Assembly: GCA_002179805.1 (NCBI GenBank)
Contig: NAVB01000416.1
Span: 1 to 50,070 of the forward strand
From: Acanthamoeba lenticulata
Lineage: Eukaryota; Discosea; Longamoebia; Acanthamoebidae
Length of the DNA stretch: 50,070 nucleotides
Reading direction: 5' to 3'
Positions 11,601 to 22,400 of the stretch are shown here, in pieces. The notes beneath the pieces were generated by a model. It worked only from the letters and a program-made list of their open reading frames with translations, had not been told where the DNA came from and did not search any database. Each line of letters begins with the position of its first letter. Within the stretch, counting starts at the first letter, position 1. The position numbers were made by a program, and so were the translations under genes.

Positions 11601-13090
11601 AATGAGGTCTACATGGCGGGCGAGCGGGTCAGAAGGGAGTCCGTACAGCACAACGCCGTACGAATAAACGTCGGCCTTGGTGGTGATGGTCTTGCCCTTG
11701 ATCGTCTCCGGCGAGGTGTAGAGCGGGGTGCCAACGATGCGCGACGAGCGGAAACCTTTACTGTGCTCAGGTTGTGCCAGGCTTAGGCCAAAGTCGCACA
11801 CTTTCACCCGTCCATTGTCATCGAGCTGTGCCCCGCCCCAAGTAAAAGTCAGCTCAGCTCAGCTCAGCTCGGCACGCCTCTCGTGGCACAATGCACAAAA
11901 CGCACGCACACACACACACATACCAAGAGATTGCTGGGCTTCAGATCTGTGTTGCGCCGGGCAAGCAAGTTTGGTCGTTAGTGGTGGTCATCAAATTTAA
12001 ATAAAAACAAAACATAAGGACCAAGAGGAATATAAAATGGAAAGAGACACTCCTACAGAAGGAGATCGCCCTACCTCGGTGGATAATGACTGGGTTGGAG
12101 TGGTGGAGCCAGTTGCACCCGAGCGCAATGTCGCGAGCGTACTTGAGCTTGTCGAGCATGGTCAGCTGGATGTCTTTGCTTTCGAGCACAGTCTCGAGGT
12201 TGCCTTTTGTTGGGCCCAACAAGAATGGATAAGTTAATAAATTAACACGATTTTATTAAAAAATAATAGTTTTTTAATTTTTATTTTTAAAAAAAATCGT
12301 GGTGGGGCAGAGAGTACCATTCGGGAGATATTCGGTCACGCACGCCACTTTGCCGTTGTCAAGCATGCATGCCCCCAAGAACAGCACCACCCGCGTGTGG
12401 TTGAGCCCACTGCAGGCCGTAAACCAACACACAAGCACGCAAAGTGTTAGGCCAAGAAGCCAAACAGTTCTTGGGGAAGGCCGAGTGGCCACATACGCCA
12501 TGAGTTCGACCTCGTCCTTGAACTTCCGCAGGCTTTTCGCATCCATTTTTTGGTCGTTGAGAACCTTGATAGCGACGCGCAGACCTCGGCAGCGGCCCTC
12601 GTAGACAGTGCCTGGCGCAAAAGAGGCCAATAGGAGACGGAGCAAAATCATAAGATGAGGAACTTGCAAATGCGACGAACGAGGTGCGCCACGTACCATA
12701 CATGCCCTTGCCGATTATTGTGGTTGAATCAGCAGGATTATATTCCAATTCTGCAATAAAATGCGCGTAAGTCAATCATTAAAGAAAGGGGGAAGTGAAA
12801 AGGTTACCTGAGGGATGAATTTCGGCAGCCCCCTTGGGAAAAGGCCCCTCAGGAGATACGGGCGCTCGCTTGTGCGATGTGCTGCGCCTCTTCTTGCGGC
12901 GACTGGGACGTTCTCCTTTCTCGAGTTCGCTCGTTGCGGGGGCGACGACGAGGACAAGGCTGTCCCCCTCCTTGGTCGCCACGCTGCTGGCAGTTTTCTT
13001 TTGCGTCTTCTCATCCGCGCTCTTTCCAGGCGAATCCATGCTAATGATGTACGAGCCTCCACTCCGGCTCTTGCGATGGTGGATAGACAT
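8685..13090 (-). CDS. SHK-type protein kinase with C-terminal SH2 domain
   Basis: Thirteen exons on the minus strand: 12808-13090, 12697-12750, 12497-12611, 12318-12409, 12075-12203, 11924-11946, 11647-11825, 11512-11551, 11312-11448, 10993-11210, 10742-10880, 10052-10655 and 8685-9944; 3273 nt, 1090 aa. The kinase is at about 100-360: Gly loop IGKGMYGTVYEG, VAIK with Lys128, HRDLKPSN with Asp225, DFG at 243-245 and GVVLWQILTRLEPF. An SH2 domain starts at WFHASV (471) with GTFLVRYNES and phosphotyrosine-binding Arg496. Kinase followed by SH2 is the layout of Dictyostelium shkA-E, dual-specificity kinases that damp chemotactic signalling. Residues 671-1090 are Lys/Glu/Ala/Ser-rich and disordered, much longer than I recall for SHK proteins. 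Exon 6 is only 23 nt. The 665-aa plus-strand frame over it is an antisense shadow. Confidence 0.9.
11851..11870. repeat. (AGCTC)4 microsatellite in an intron
   Basis: Four perfect copies of a 5-bp unit lie in the kinase gene's sixth intron (11826-11923). A CA run at about 11907-11920 in the same intron adjoins the splice donor. These are likely to be length-polymorphic. Confidence 0.8.
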
Positions 13091-13594
13091 CGACTAAGCG
13101 GCCCTCTTAAGTGACCGCACAGTAACTCCTTCCTCCTCTACTCTCTTGCAGCAATCAAAATGGCTTTTCTTCTTCTGTACAGGGAGCACCTGTGTGCCTC
13201 GACGAGCCGCCCACTCTCGTCTTCTTGGGGCTCTGGTGTGTCTGCGCAGCTGCTGGGGTGGTGGTCGACACGAAAATCGCCGCAAATCGCCTCAGCACCA
13301 GCACGCATACCACAAATGCCCCACATTTTCTCCCTTCAATTCACGGCAACACCAGGCCTACCGTCAGCCGACAACAACCCAAGAGCAGCGCGTGCATTGG
13401 CCCTTCTCATTCTTGCACCAAACCGTCGTTCGTAGGCGCAGGTGGGGTAAGTACCACAACCAGTACGCTGGGTTTCTAACAGTGTTGTGTGAAATTCCTT
13501 TCTGATGACATATTTTAAGAAGGCGGTGCGGCTCCAAAAGGTGCGGCACAAGACTTCTCGGTCAACATCAGCTCCCAAACCCGTTCACAACACC
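13091..13594. promoter_or_regulatory. Divergent intergenic region, kinase and Kazal genes
   Basis: About 500 bp lie between the kinase start (minus) and the Kazal start (plus). Open frames of 60-120 residues cross it on both strands, but none shows a domain, and their composition follows the local GC content. It probably holds two promoters and 5' UTRs. Nothing else is evident. Confidence 0.45.
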
Positions 13595-14479
13595 ATGGTG
13601 TGCCCTCCGTTTACTCCCCGTACCAATCCACACTGTACGAACTAACAGCTGGCGCTTGCTTTGGGATTTTGAGCAGAAATCGCTTTTGATTGTATTTGCG
13701 TTTGCCTTGTTGGTATCTTTTGTGGTGTGTGAAGAACTCCGTACCAACGGTTCGTTCTGCGCTTCTTGTTTGCCAGTGGTGGCCCCCAACCTTCTCCTTT
13801 TTGCTTATCTTTCATCCTTAGCCTGTTTGTTGGACACCGACTGCCTTGATGGCCACTTCTGCAAGCGCGAGCAGGGCCAATGCGCTGGCACCGGTGCTTG
13901 CATGATGAAGCCTGGCGTACGTCGCGAGCCCCCCAAAGCGCCCGTTTTAACGAAGAAGTGCTCAGCTATGTAAACGTTTGCTTCCTAAAGGCGTGCAACG
14001 AGGTCTATAGCCCGGTGTGCGGCTGCGATGGCGTTACGTACGCCAATCCCTGCCATGCCGACGCCAAGGGCGTATCGCTGGCCTCTGTCTCAGAGTGCGA
14101 AGGTGCTTTTCTTCTTCAACAATGCAAGATGCTTAGCAAGACGCATCCCTCGAGGGCTAATATTGTCTGTCTCTCCATATAGCCCCTATTACTTCGAAGC
14201 GTACCGCTTGCACCAGCGACGATGATTGTGGCGACGACTACTGCCACCGTCCTATTGGTCAATGCACCGAAGCCGGTTTGTATCTCCCAGACCATAACCA
14301 CCAGCCTCGGGCACCGTTTGATTGACGGGGCCAACTCTGGTACAGGTGAGTGCTCGCATCGCCCGCACATGTGCCCCATGAGCTACCTCCCTGTGTGTGG
14401 CTGTGATGGCGCCACCTATTCGAACTCCTGCAGCGCTGGTCGAGCTGGCGTCTCCATCGCGTCGACGGGCGCCTGCTAA
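13595..14479 (+). CDS. Secreted two-domain Kazal-type serine protease inhibitor
   Basis: Exons 13595-13597, 13677-13740, 13822-13916, 13991-14102, 14183-14275 and 14346-14479; 501 nt, 166 aa. The first exon is the ATG alone, in CACCATGG context, followed directly by a GTGTGC donor. Splicing puts Met onto KSLLIVFAFALLVSFVVC, a clear signal peptide. The mature protein alternates a Cys-rich DTDCLDGHFC-type segment with a Kazal core (CNEVYSPVCGCDGVTYANPC), then a second pair (DDDCGDDYC, and YLPVCGCDGATYSNSC). Each unit is split across exons. Known: Kazal domains block serine proteases through an exposed loop near the second cysteine. Inferred: protection from the cell's own or prey/host proteases. 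Without the ATG-only exon there is no in-frame Met before the signal peptide. Confidence 0.85.
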
Positions 14480-14671
14480 GCGCAGAGACCAAGCCAAAGC
14501 TGGCCTTTTTCCCTTCTATTTCTCTATGAGCATTTCTTGCTGCCTTCCTTTCTGTGGCTGGTGCAAGAAAGAAGTGCAAAAATACAAGGCGTTTGCGAGG
14601 TAAAGCAAGCGAAAATTGGGACGACAGGATCACGTGAATCGTGTGGCGCGCTATGGCCGCCGCACCGTCAG

Positions 14672-16566
14672 ATGGACCGCTGTTCGCTGCAGAATAATCT
14701 TCATGCAGAGGACGACCAACCTTTGCCCCAACCCCTCGTAACTCAAGACTCGTCCTTGGGGTCTCCCTCGCCTTCTCGCAGGAAAATCAAGGAATGGAGC
14801 ACTTTTCGTCCTCAGAGCTCGGGCATGCAAAAGATGAGTCCTGGACAAAAGGGCGAGCAGCAAACACCAATGAGCAAGGTCCCTGGCGAAAGCAACAACG
14901 TGGGTACGAGTGCCCGGCGGCAGGAACAAGAAGACGGCAAGACACTGGAAACGACTAAAGCGGTGGTGGAAGTTGACGAAGATGGCAACAAGAGTGTTAA
15001 CGAATACCTTATTATCAAGACGATTGGGAAGGGCTCCTTCAGCAAAGTCAAGGTACTTGTCTCCGACCTGTTTTTTCACCCACTTTCTCATCGGCTCTCA
15101 CCTCCCCGCCTGATCAGCTGTGCTTAAACACGAGGGACAACGAGCTCTACGTACGTCTCAATCACGCTCGCGTCCAGCAATGTCTATCGATATGCTCACC
15201 CTCACTTCTGGTCTGGGCGTGCAGGCCATGAAGATATGTCACAAAGCGATGCTCGCCAAGCGACGTCGGGGTCTGGGTATGTACACACGCCACGGACGGA
15301 CGGACGGGCTATATGGCGCACGTAGTCGAGGCTCACCTGCACACGACGCGCAGGCAATGCGCTTGACCACATCTGGCGAGAGGTCAACATTTTGAAGCAG
15401 CTGCACCACCGCAACGTCGTTGCACTGAAGCAAGTCATCAACGACCCCGAGTCGTTGTATCTGTACATAGGTACTATAACCTCTACTCTGCGCATGGTCC
15501 GTCTCTGTTCATCTGAAAACGTCCCTTCCAGTTTTTGAATATTTAGAACTGGGCCCTGTGATGAGCGAACTTGACGGCCTGCCGCTGGAGGCTGAGCTCG
15601 TCCGCAGTTACTTTCTTGATGTATTGCATGGCATCGAGTATTGTACGTGTGTTGTGTTGGATCGTGTCGTGTGAAGTGCCCATTTGTCCACGTATGTTTG
15701 TGGGCTCATTAAATGGTGCGGTTCCAACAGTGCACAGCCACAACGTCATTCACTGTGACATCAAGGTACCTCGCCATTACTTGATGATTATAATTACGCT
15801 TTAGACTTTCAATTCTAATGGTTGTCATTTTTATTTGGTTGTGCCACCAGCCGGCCAACTTGCTGGTGAGCGCCGAAGGCACGGCCAAGATAATCGATTT
15901 TGGAAGCAGCCGATACACCGCCTGTACGACCGACCCACTCAGGGATCACTTTCACGCTCACAGGCCAGCCTTCATCCTCAGGCACGCCAGCGGATGGGTC
16001 TGATGGCGGATCTCCCGGGAGTCATCACGACCTGCTTGAAGGCACACCGGCCTTCATGGCACCAGAGCTCTGTTCTGGTATGTTCCTCAGCTTCTCTGTC
16101 ACTTCCCGGTCGCTGATCTGTTTCTCCAATGCCGAATGAACAGCGGGCTACACGGCCGAGGAGGCATTCAAGTCCACGCGGGACGTCTGGGCTCTCGGCG
16201 TGTGCCTTTACTGCTTCGTCACCGGCCAACTGCCGTTCATCGCTGACAACGTCATGGAGGTTTACGACAAAATTCGGCATGAGGAGTATGCTCCGCTGTC
16301 CTCGTGCGTTTGTATGTTTCGTCTGGCGCTCCCTCCGCTGCTCATACGTGCAATGGACATGGACAGGCCCAGCTACGACATGATCGAAGATGCTGCGTTG
16401 GTGTCGCTGCTGCAGGGCGTACTCGAAAAGGATCCTACCCAACGATTCTCCCTGGATCAGATCAAGGTACATACAATAAGCGCTACTGCTGCCGTGTGAC
16501 AAAGCCCTGTATATTGACCACCCACCACACAAACAGGAACACCCCTGGGTGCAAGAGACAACGTAG
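14672..16566 (+). CDS. Ca2+/calmodulin-dependent kinase kinase-like Ser/Thr kinase
   Basis: Exons 14672-15052, 15118-15150, 15225-15276, 15354-15470, 15532-15642, 15731-15765, 15851-15923, 15982-16077, 16144-16303, 16367-16466 and 16537-16566; 1188 nt, 395 aa. A disordered N-terminus of about 105 residues precedes a full kinase domain: IGKGSFSKVK, AMKICHK with Lys141, HCDIKPANLL with Asp241, IIDFGSS (259-261), GTPAFMAPEL and DVWALGVCLYCFVTGQLPF. The HCD form (His-Cys-Asp for His-Arg-Asp) plus IKPANLL and this activation segment resemble CaMKK/LKB1-upstream kinases. Known role of the family: phosphorylating AMPK and CaMK activation loops. The stop comes right after HPWVQETT, so no C-terminal calmodulin-binding segment is present. 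The intron after 15923 could end at 15964 or 15981 with the same frame. Confidence 0.85.
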
Positions 16567-16596
16567 AGGCATGTTGAACGACACGAAGCCAAACGA

Positions 16597-17593
16597 CTAG
16601 GATCGAGACGGTTGTTCGGTGATCAACCGCACTTTCTTGCCTTCGCCCTTCTTGTAGGTGGTCTCTTCGCGCCTGTCTTTCATGGCAGCGTACCGCGCGG
16701 CCACAAACAGGAAGTCGCTCAGTCTGCCAACCATCATCCACACGTAAACAATAGCAACCACGGAGCAGCACGTTAGTCTTTGCTTGGGGTAGGGTGAAGG
16801 CATGCAGCAGGGTTCTGTACCGGTTGAGGTAACTCGCGACGGCCGATTCGGTCGTCTGCAGGTGAGTCAGCGTCACCACGCGCCTTTCTGCAGTGCGGCA
16901 CACGGATCGAGCAACATGCAGGTGTGCACTGCTCATGCCTCCGGACTGTGGTTTTCTGGCCTGTTAGACACACTCCCGGAGCGATATTGGGCCGACACGG
17001 GAGGAGCACGCACGGGCAGGATAAACTTGGTGAGCTTGGGCAACTGACCGTCGAGCAGGTCGATCCACTCCTCCAGGGCCTCTGTGTGCTCAACGCCAAA
17101 TGCCATCCTAGCTGCAGTCGACACCAACCACTTTATCGTTAGCCGAAATGGTAGCGGCGTGCAGGTTCTTACGAAGCTGTACCCTTCTGCGACTCGGTGG
17201 CTGAAGCGTCTGGCGTGGCGATGGCAGAACCAATATCCATCAGGCGGGCCTGTATCTCTTCAAGGTAGGCCGATAGGCCGTTGCCAGCCTGCGTGCAGAA
17301 CTCACTTGCCAGCCTGCACCAGACGTGGTTTAGATTGGGCTCAATAATCACGTGAGAACAAACAACGTGAGAACGTGGCATACCCGATGTAGGAGTTCAG
17401 CTCGTCCACGGTGCCGAGCGCTTCAAAAATGGCATCGTCTTTGGCCCGCCGCTCGCCGGTGTAAAGGCTCGCCTCACCTGTCCCTCACGATCAGATTGTG
17501 AAAGTCATGCAAACAAACACATAACATGCCTTTGTCGCCTGTTCTTGTGTAGATGGGGCTCTTCTTTCTTTCAGTTGCATCAGGTTCCGTCAT
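16597..17593 (-). CDS. MMAB: Cob(I)alamin adenosyltransferase, PduO/MMAB type
   Basis: Minus strand, exons 17530-17593, 17384-17477, 17183-17313, 17014-17111, 16821-16945 and 16597-16723; 639 nt, 212 aa. Makes adenosylcobalamin from ATP and cob(I)alamin for methylmalonyl-CoA mutase, normally in mitochondria. Family signatures are clear: IYTRTGDKG at the N-terminus, [44 protein letters not shown] and [18 protein letters not shown]. The first intron uses a GC donor (AAAG then GCATGT); it gives TGDKGEASLY with perfect family spacing, while the nearby GT donor does not keep the frame and motif. No obvious long presequence. Converges with the CaMKK-like gene, with only 30 bp between stops. Confidence 0.92.
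17478..17529 (-). other. GC-AG intron in the adenosyltransferase gene
   Basis: Minus strand: donor ACAAAG then GCATGTTATG; acceptor GGGACAG. The join makes [15 protein letters not shown], exact family spacing, and lets all six exons total a whole number of codons. Confidence 0.78.
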
Positions 17594-17694
17594 CCTTCGC
17601 GATTAATCGGCAATTGATTTACCGGCCAGTAAAAGGCTGTGTTCGTCACGCACACCTCAGCAAGCAAAATTCTTTAGGCACCGTTCACTTTTTA

Positions 17695-17708
17695 TTTTAG
17701 TTACGTAA
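17695..17708 (+). repeat. Left terminal inverted repeat
   Basis: TTTTAGTTACGTAA, the left end of the AT-rich element. It is the exact reverse complement of 19399-19412. Confidence 0.8.
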
Positions 17709-17864
17709 ACAAGAATAAATCCAGGTGAAATAATGAAGAAGAATTTTTCTGAAAAATAAAATGTCCATAAAATTGCCCATATCTAATAGTATCAGTATCA
17801 TATCTCTTGTATCAATTCTAAAGCCAACTGTTGGCGCCAAGAAATCCATTCTTTATATTCCAAT

Positions 17865-19394
17865 TTAGTCCAAGTAATTAATTGTTAAAGATTTTTGAAT
17901 ACTTTCAATCTTGTTCATTTCAGTATGAATAGTTTCAGAACGCTTATAAATATTAGATACATATAGTGCCTTATTTTTCCCAGTCTTTATATTGTATTTT
18001 TTGCATAATTTTCGTAATTGTTCAATAGTCTTATTTTGTAATTCCTCCATAGTAAATTTAGGCATATCATTAGCATTTTCTATAGCTGTTATATCATTTT
18101 GTAGCCTTCCATGCAGAAGATATTAGTTGTTGATATGTTATTTTACCTTTTTCATCTGTACCTGCATGAATAGAAGCCACAACACCAGAAGTTGTTTGTA
18201 TTGCTCTTCTCCAATGTAGTGTAGGTAAATTGTATGATAACATTCCCTATAACCAAGGGTTTACATTTAAAAAACATGAAAATGTTGCTGTACCACTCCA
18301 ATCAGTAATTTGTTTCAATAAATCCATTGACCCAAAAGCTGCATCAGCAACAATATGAGGTTTGGATACACCATCCCCCATCTTAATAGTGCAATTTTCA
18401 ACATTTCAATAGGGGAACAATCTTGCACTTCTAAATTAGCTAAAATATCCAATATAAATGGCAAAACACCATTTCCAAGTGGAGAATCCACCATTGTGAC
18501 CATCTATATATAAAATGATAAGAAAAACAATAAATAAAGCAACAATTCTAAAACTACATACTTCATTATAAAGAACCAAACCATTGGGATGTGGTTTTTT
18601 TGGCATAAAAACAATTGGAATAGGAATAACAATTTTTTCTGCATTTATTTTTGCTTGTGCAGATGGTTGATATCCCATCATTAATTCATCATAAACAGCA
18701 AGTTTGACCTAAATCATAGTTAATAATAAAACAAACATATTGTTGATACATACAGATGTTTTATCAACATGATTGATAAAATTTTCATGCAAAATGGCAC
18801 AAATCGATTTAATCTGGCTAATTGATAGGGCAAAAGAACTATATATAAATATATATATTAATAATAATGTTTATCAAAAATATATATATCAAAATACCTT
18901 ACTAATAATATTGCAAATCTATCACATCCCATTGGCCATATATCATTATGTTCTGTTTTCAATTTTGCACAATGTGTTCTCATATTATGCACATTATTGC
19001 TATAAGTATTTTCAATCATCATCATTATACCATAAAATTTTTTCAATTCATTAATAGTTGTGTTTTTTCCTACTATCATAATTTTTCACATTTTGACCAA
19101 TAGCCAAGATAATATTAACTGCATCAACTAATATCTGCCATATATTATTTGTAATCATATTGTAAAGATACCTTTTTTTGTTAAACATAAAGTTCGTTTT
19201 AACTGTATTTAAGTTAGTATTCAACCATTTGATATAATAAAAAGATGTACTTGTGTTGGCATAATAGAAGTTTTTAATTCAACTGTTAATACTTCATCCC
19301 ATTCTTCTTCAATAAAAGTACAACAATGGTCTTGCAATAAAGTTTGGTCAAGACCTCTTTTTCACTTGTTTGGTTGAGGTTCTTCTTGCTCCAT
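17865..19394 (-). pseudogene. Transposase remnant with C-terminal SAP domain
   Basis: Reads from ATG 19394 (MEQEEPQPNK, then a TGA). Fragments in order: ELKKFYGIMMMIE, a typical early transposase helix; KLAVYDELMMGYQPS; VFMPKKPHPNGLVLYNE, matching the piggyBac MPxKP motif near the second catalytic Asp; SPLGNGVLPFILDIL; HIVADAAFGSMDLLKQI; and RRAIQTTSGVVASIHAG. It ends with a SAP-like helix-extended-helix (LRKLCKKYNIKTGKNKALYV) at 17865-18065. Two introns are recognisable: 18499-18561, and one at about 18700-18750 before KLAVYDEL. Damage seen: an early TGA, a one-base loss in an A run near 18390, a TAG replacing Trp after NVNPWL, and a shift before the SAP part. So it is inactive as read. SAP domains bind AT-rich DNA. 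Family by motif order only. Confidence 0.6.
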
Positions 19395-19398
19395 ACTC

Positions 19399-19412
19399 TT
19401 ACGTAACTAAAA
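19399..19412 (-). repeat. Right terminal inverted repeat
   Basis: Inverted copy of 17695-17708, 5 bp upstream of the transposase-remnant start codon. Confidence 0.8.
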
Positions 19413-19487
19413 AGCGCCCAGTTCCTTTTTTACGCAAGAAAAAAAAAAGGCAAACGCAAGCCAGAGAATTCTCATACTTTCTGGGCA

Positions 19488-22400
19488 TCACTTTTTTCTG
19501 CTGACAACAGTCCACCCACCTGTGTCCTGGTCGCCACCGTCGCCGCTCTTGTTCTCCCCTGCGCTAGCCTTCTTCTTTGGTTTGGTCGGCTTGGTCGCTG
19601 CGGCGGTGGTTTGCGAAGAGAAAGCCTCTCTTTCTCGCCTCCTGTCGGCGCCTGGCTTGTGCTGGTGCGGATACCGGATGGTCCCTCGGACCTCCGACCA
19701 TCTGCCCCTGTCCTCAGGCTCGCCGCTTTGTTGACCGTTGTGGCCCGACCTCGCTAAGCCCCATTGCGAACCACTCCTGCGCTCCTCCCCGCCTTTGTTG
19801 TATCCTCGCTCACCGCTTCCACCGCTGCGGTGGTTGTTGTTGTCGCCAGAGTTGCTGCCGCTGGTGCTTGAGTGGTTGTACCGCCCGTGCGAGCCGCCGT
19901 CGCCATAGTTGGTCCTCCGCAGCTGGCCGCCGCTGTAGCCGCCCTGCCGGGCACCGCTGCCGCGCTCCCACCTGTCCTCTTCCCTCTCGCGTCGCTTGTG
20001 CTGCTCCACGCTCACAGAGTAGCGCTGGCCTCCACCGCCCGAGCCTGAGCCATTGTCGCCGCTGCCGCGTCGGCTTCCGCTGTTGGGGTAATGGCGACTG
20101 CCTACGAAGTTGCGGCTGCGAGCGAAGCGCGGCCCCGCGTTGATGAGACGTCGGATTGTGGTGGTGTTCTGGTCAATAAAGCTTTGGATGTCGTCCTCCT
20201 CGAGGTTGTCCCAGATGCTCTCCTCGATGTTGCGCACCACCCACTCGGCGTTGGGCGTTGTCTTGTCCCTTCGCACTCTGCAAACGACGACGACGCACAC
20301 GCACACGCACGCGTGAGCTCACACGTCACTGTGCACGCACACATGCACAAACGCACAAACGCACCTGTGGAAGCGCCAGCCGCCCTTGCCGCTGCTCCAG
20401 CCGCGGCCCCACACGTCGACGAGCGAGGCAGGCGGCGGGTGGACGATCTTCTTGGCCGGGTCCCAGTGGCACTCGATGATGCAATTGTCGGTGTCAAGCC
20501 TGTGCTGTCGCGCCACGTCGCTGTCCTCGCGTTCGCGTTCTCTTTCGCTTTCGTTTCCTCTGTCGTCGAAGCCGAGGTCAATCCAGTCATAGAAGACGTA
20601 ACTGTTGCTGTCCCGCAGCACGAACAACTGCCAATAGCGGCGCTGGTCGGGCGCCGCGTCGGCCTCAGCGTCGACCTTGGCTTCGGTTTTTTCGTGGTCG
20701 TTGCCGTCCTGCGCTTTCACAAAGACGATCGCTCTTTCGTTCTTTGGCTGGGAGTCGTCCACGCCTTCGCTTTCGTTCTTTGCCGGCTGACCGCGCGTCT
20801 CGGCCGTCACGCTGCGGAGGGTGAAGTCGATCGTGTTCTGCGCCGGCGGCTTCCACTTCATCATCCGCTCACAGTACCCCAACCTGTAGGGCGTGTAGAC
20901 GGGGACGAAAAGCAGACCGTCGGTTGGGAAGAAGCCAGCGTTGTCGTCGTCGTGTTTGCCATCGTCTTTGGCATCATTCTTCTCTTCTTTCTCCTCCTCG
21001 TTGCTGCCGCCGTTGCGGAGGCGCTGCCGGCGGAAGATGGTGTGGATGCGGTCGAGCGGGTGGTAGTCCTGGAAGGTGAGCTTGAACGGGGAGGCCTCAA
21101 TCAGTTCGATGACGGGCTTGGCCAGGTCGAGCCGCTCGTGCAACGGCATGTGGCACACGTAATCGCCCTCGGCGCACAACACGTCGAAGATAACGAAATA
21201 CCACTGCCCTGTCGCTTCGCTTTCGCCTTCGTTTTCGTTTTCGTTCTTTCCTTCGTTTTCGTTCTTGGCCTTGGCCATGCGCGGTTGATCGACAGCCACG
21301 ATCTCGCCATCGAAGATGGTTTCATTGTAGCGCGCCGGGAAACGGACGGCCGGGAAGAGCTCAACGCGCATGCGGCGGTCGATGAGGTACAGGCGCTCGT
21401 TGAACAGGGCCAGGAAGCGGCGCTCGCCGTCGATCTTGGGCGCCACGCGGTAGTCGTCGTCTAGGAGCTGCTTAATGTTCTTGCTCGTCAGCGCCACCGG
21501 ATGGCTGCCCGGGAAGCGAGATGCCGGCTTATTACTGCGCACCAACAACTTTATCTACGCACACAACACGACGAAAAGAGATTGAATGAATATGTTGAGG
21601 CAGAAGAGCTCATTTTGTGGTGCGGTGTGGGGGCTGACCTGTTGGAGAATGACCGCAGAGTCGGCGGCGCCGACGCATCGGGCACCGGCCAGGCCACTGG
21701 TCTCCTTTTCGCTGTCGCGGTCGTCCAGGTCGGCCTTGTCCTCGTCACCACCACCGTCGCTGCCGCGGACAAAGTTGAAGACAGCGCGCTTGGAATTGAT
21801 GTCGACAAGCGAGGCCACGACCCGCTGGAGCTCGGCGTGGACGGCATCGAGGTCGTCCACGCCGGCGTCTACCTTAAAGTAGAGCGGCACGCCCGACTCG
21901 GGCTTCTCGAAGAATTTGTGGACCTGCGCGCCGTTGGCCTCGTAGGCCCGAAACCGCGTCTCGATGCCCTTGGCCGTGAGATCGTCGGTCCGCTGCGTCA
22001 ACTCCTCGCCCGTCACCTGCAAGTGCTTCGGGTCAGTTCACATCACCGGCGACGGCGCACACGCACACGCGCACGCACGTGTGAAGACGTACGTCGTCGA
22101 ATCCGGGTGTCTGGGGAGGGCAGGTCTGGAGGTTGTAGATGCGGCCGGAGGGCTGGTGGACGCGGCGCGCGAGCAGGCGCCGGGTGGCCACCTCCTCGCT
22201 CACCGCCAGCTCGATCACGCCGTCCAGTCCGATCCCGTTCGCTGTGAACGCCAGCGCCAACTGCCCGCGTGTCAGACACACTGCTCAAGAAGAGGAAGAA
22301 GCGGAAGAACTGGTAGAAGTGTACCATTTCGGCCTCGCGTGAGGTGCGAGGAGAGCCGTCGAGAACGAACCCTTTGCCGTCAGCCAGGGCCTTCTTGATG

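Larger units (their letters stand above)
17695..19412. mobile_element. Decayed AT-rich DNA transposon, probably piggyBac superfamily
   Basis: A 1.7-kb block, visibly AT-rich against GC-rich host exons, with matching ends. TTTTAGTTACGTAA at 17695-17708 is repeated inverted at 19399-19412, a perfect 14-bp match whose inner 8 bp, TTACGTAA, is itself a palindrome. One transposase-like gene fills the space on the minus strand, starting 5 bp inside the right end. Base composition changes abruptly at both ends. No TTAA target duplication, expected for piggyBac, is visible at these borders, so the true ends or the superfamily may differ. It sits between two genes without breaking either. Confidence 0.75.

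Noticed and set aside
15924..15963. A 41-nt intron (15924-15964) in the CaMKK-like kinase
   Set aside because: Gives the same frame but is shorter than its neighbours. The 58-nt version ending at 15981 has a better acceptor. Not decisive.
17695..19412. Reading the AT-rich block as an integrated viral fragment
   Set aside because: Inverted ends plus a single transposase-like gene are enough to call a transposon. No capsid, polymerase or other viral gene is present.
20091..21464. 457-codon plus-strand open frame
   Set aside because: Antisense to the guanylyltransferase exon, whose catalytic motifs are unmistakable.
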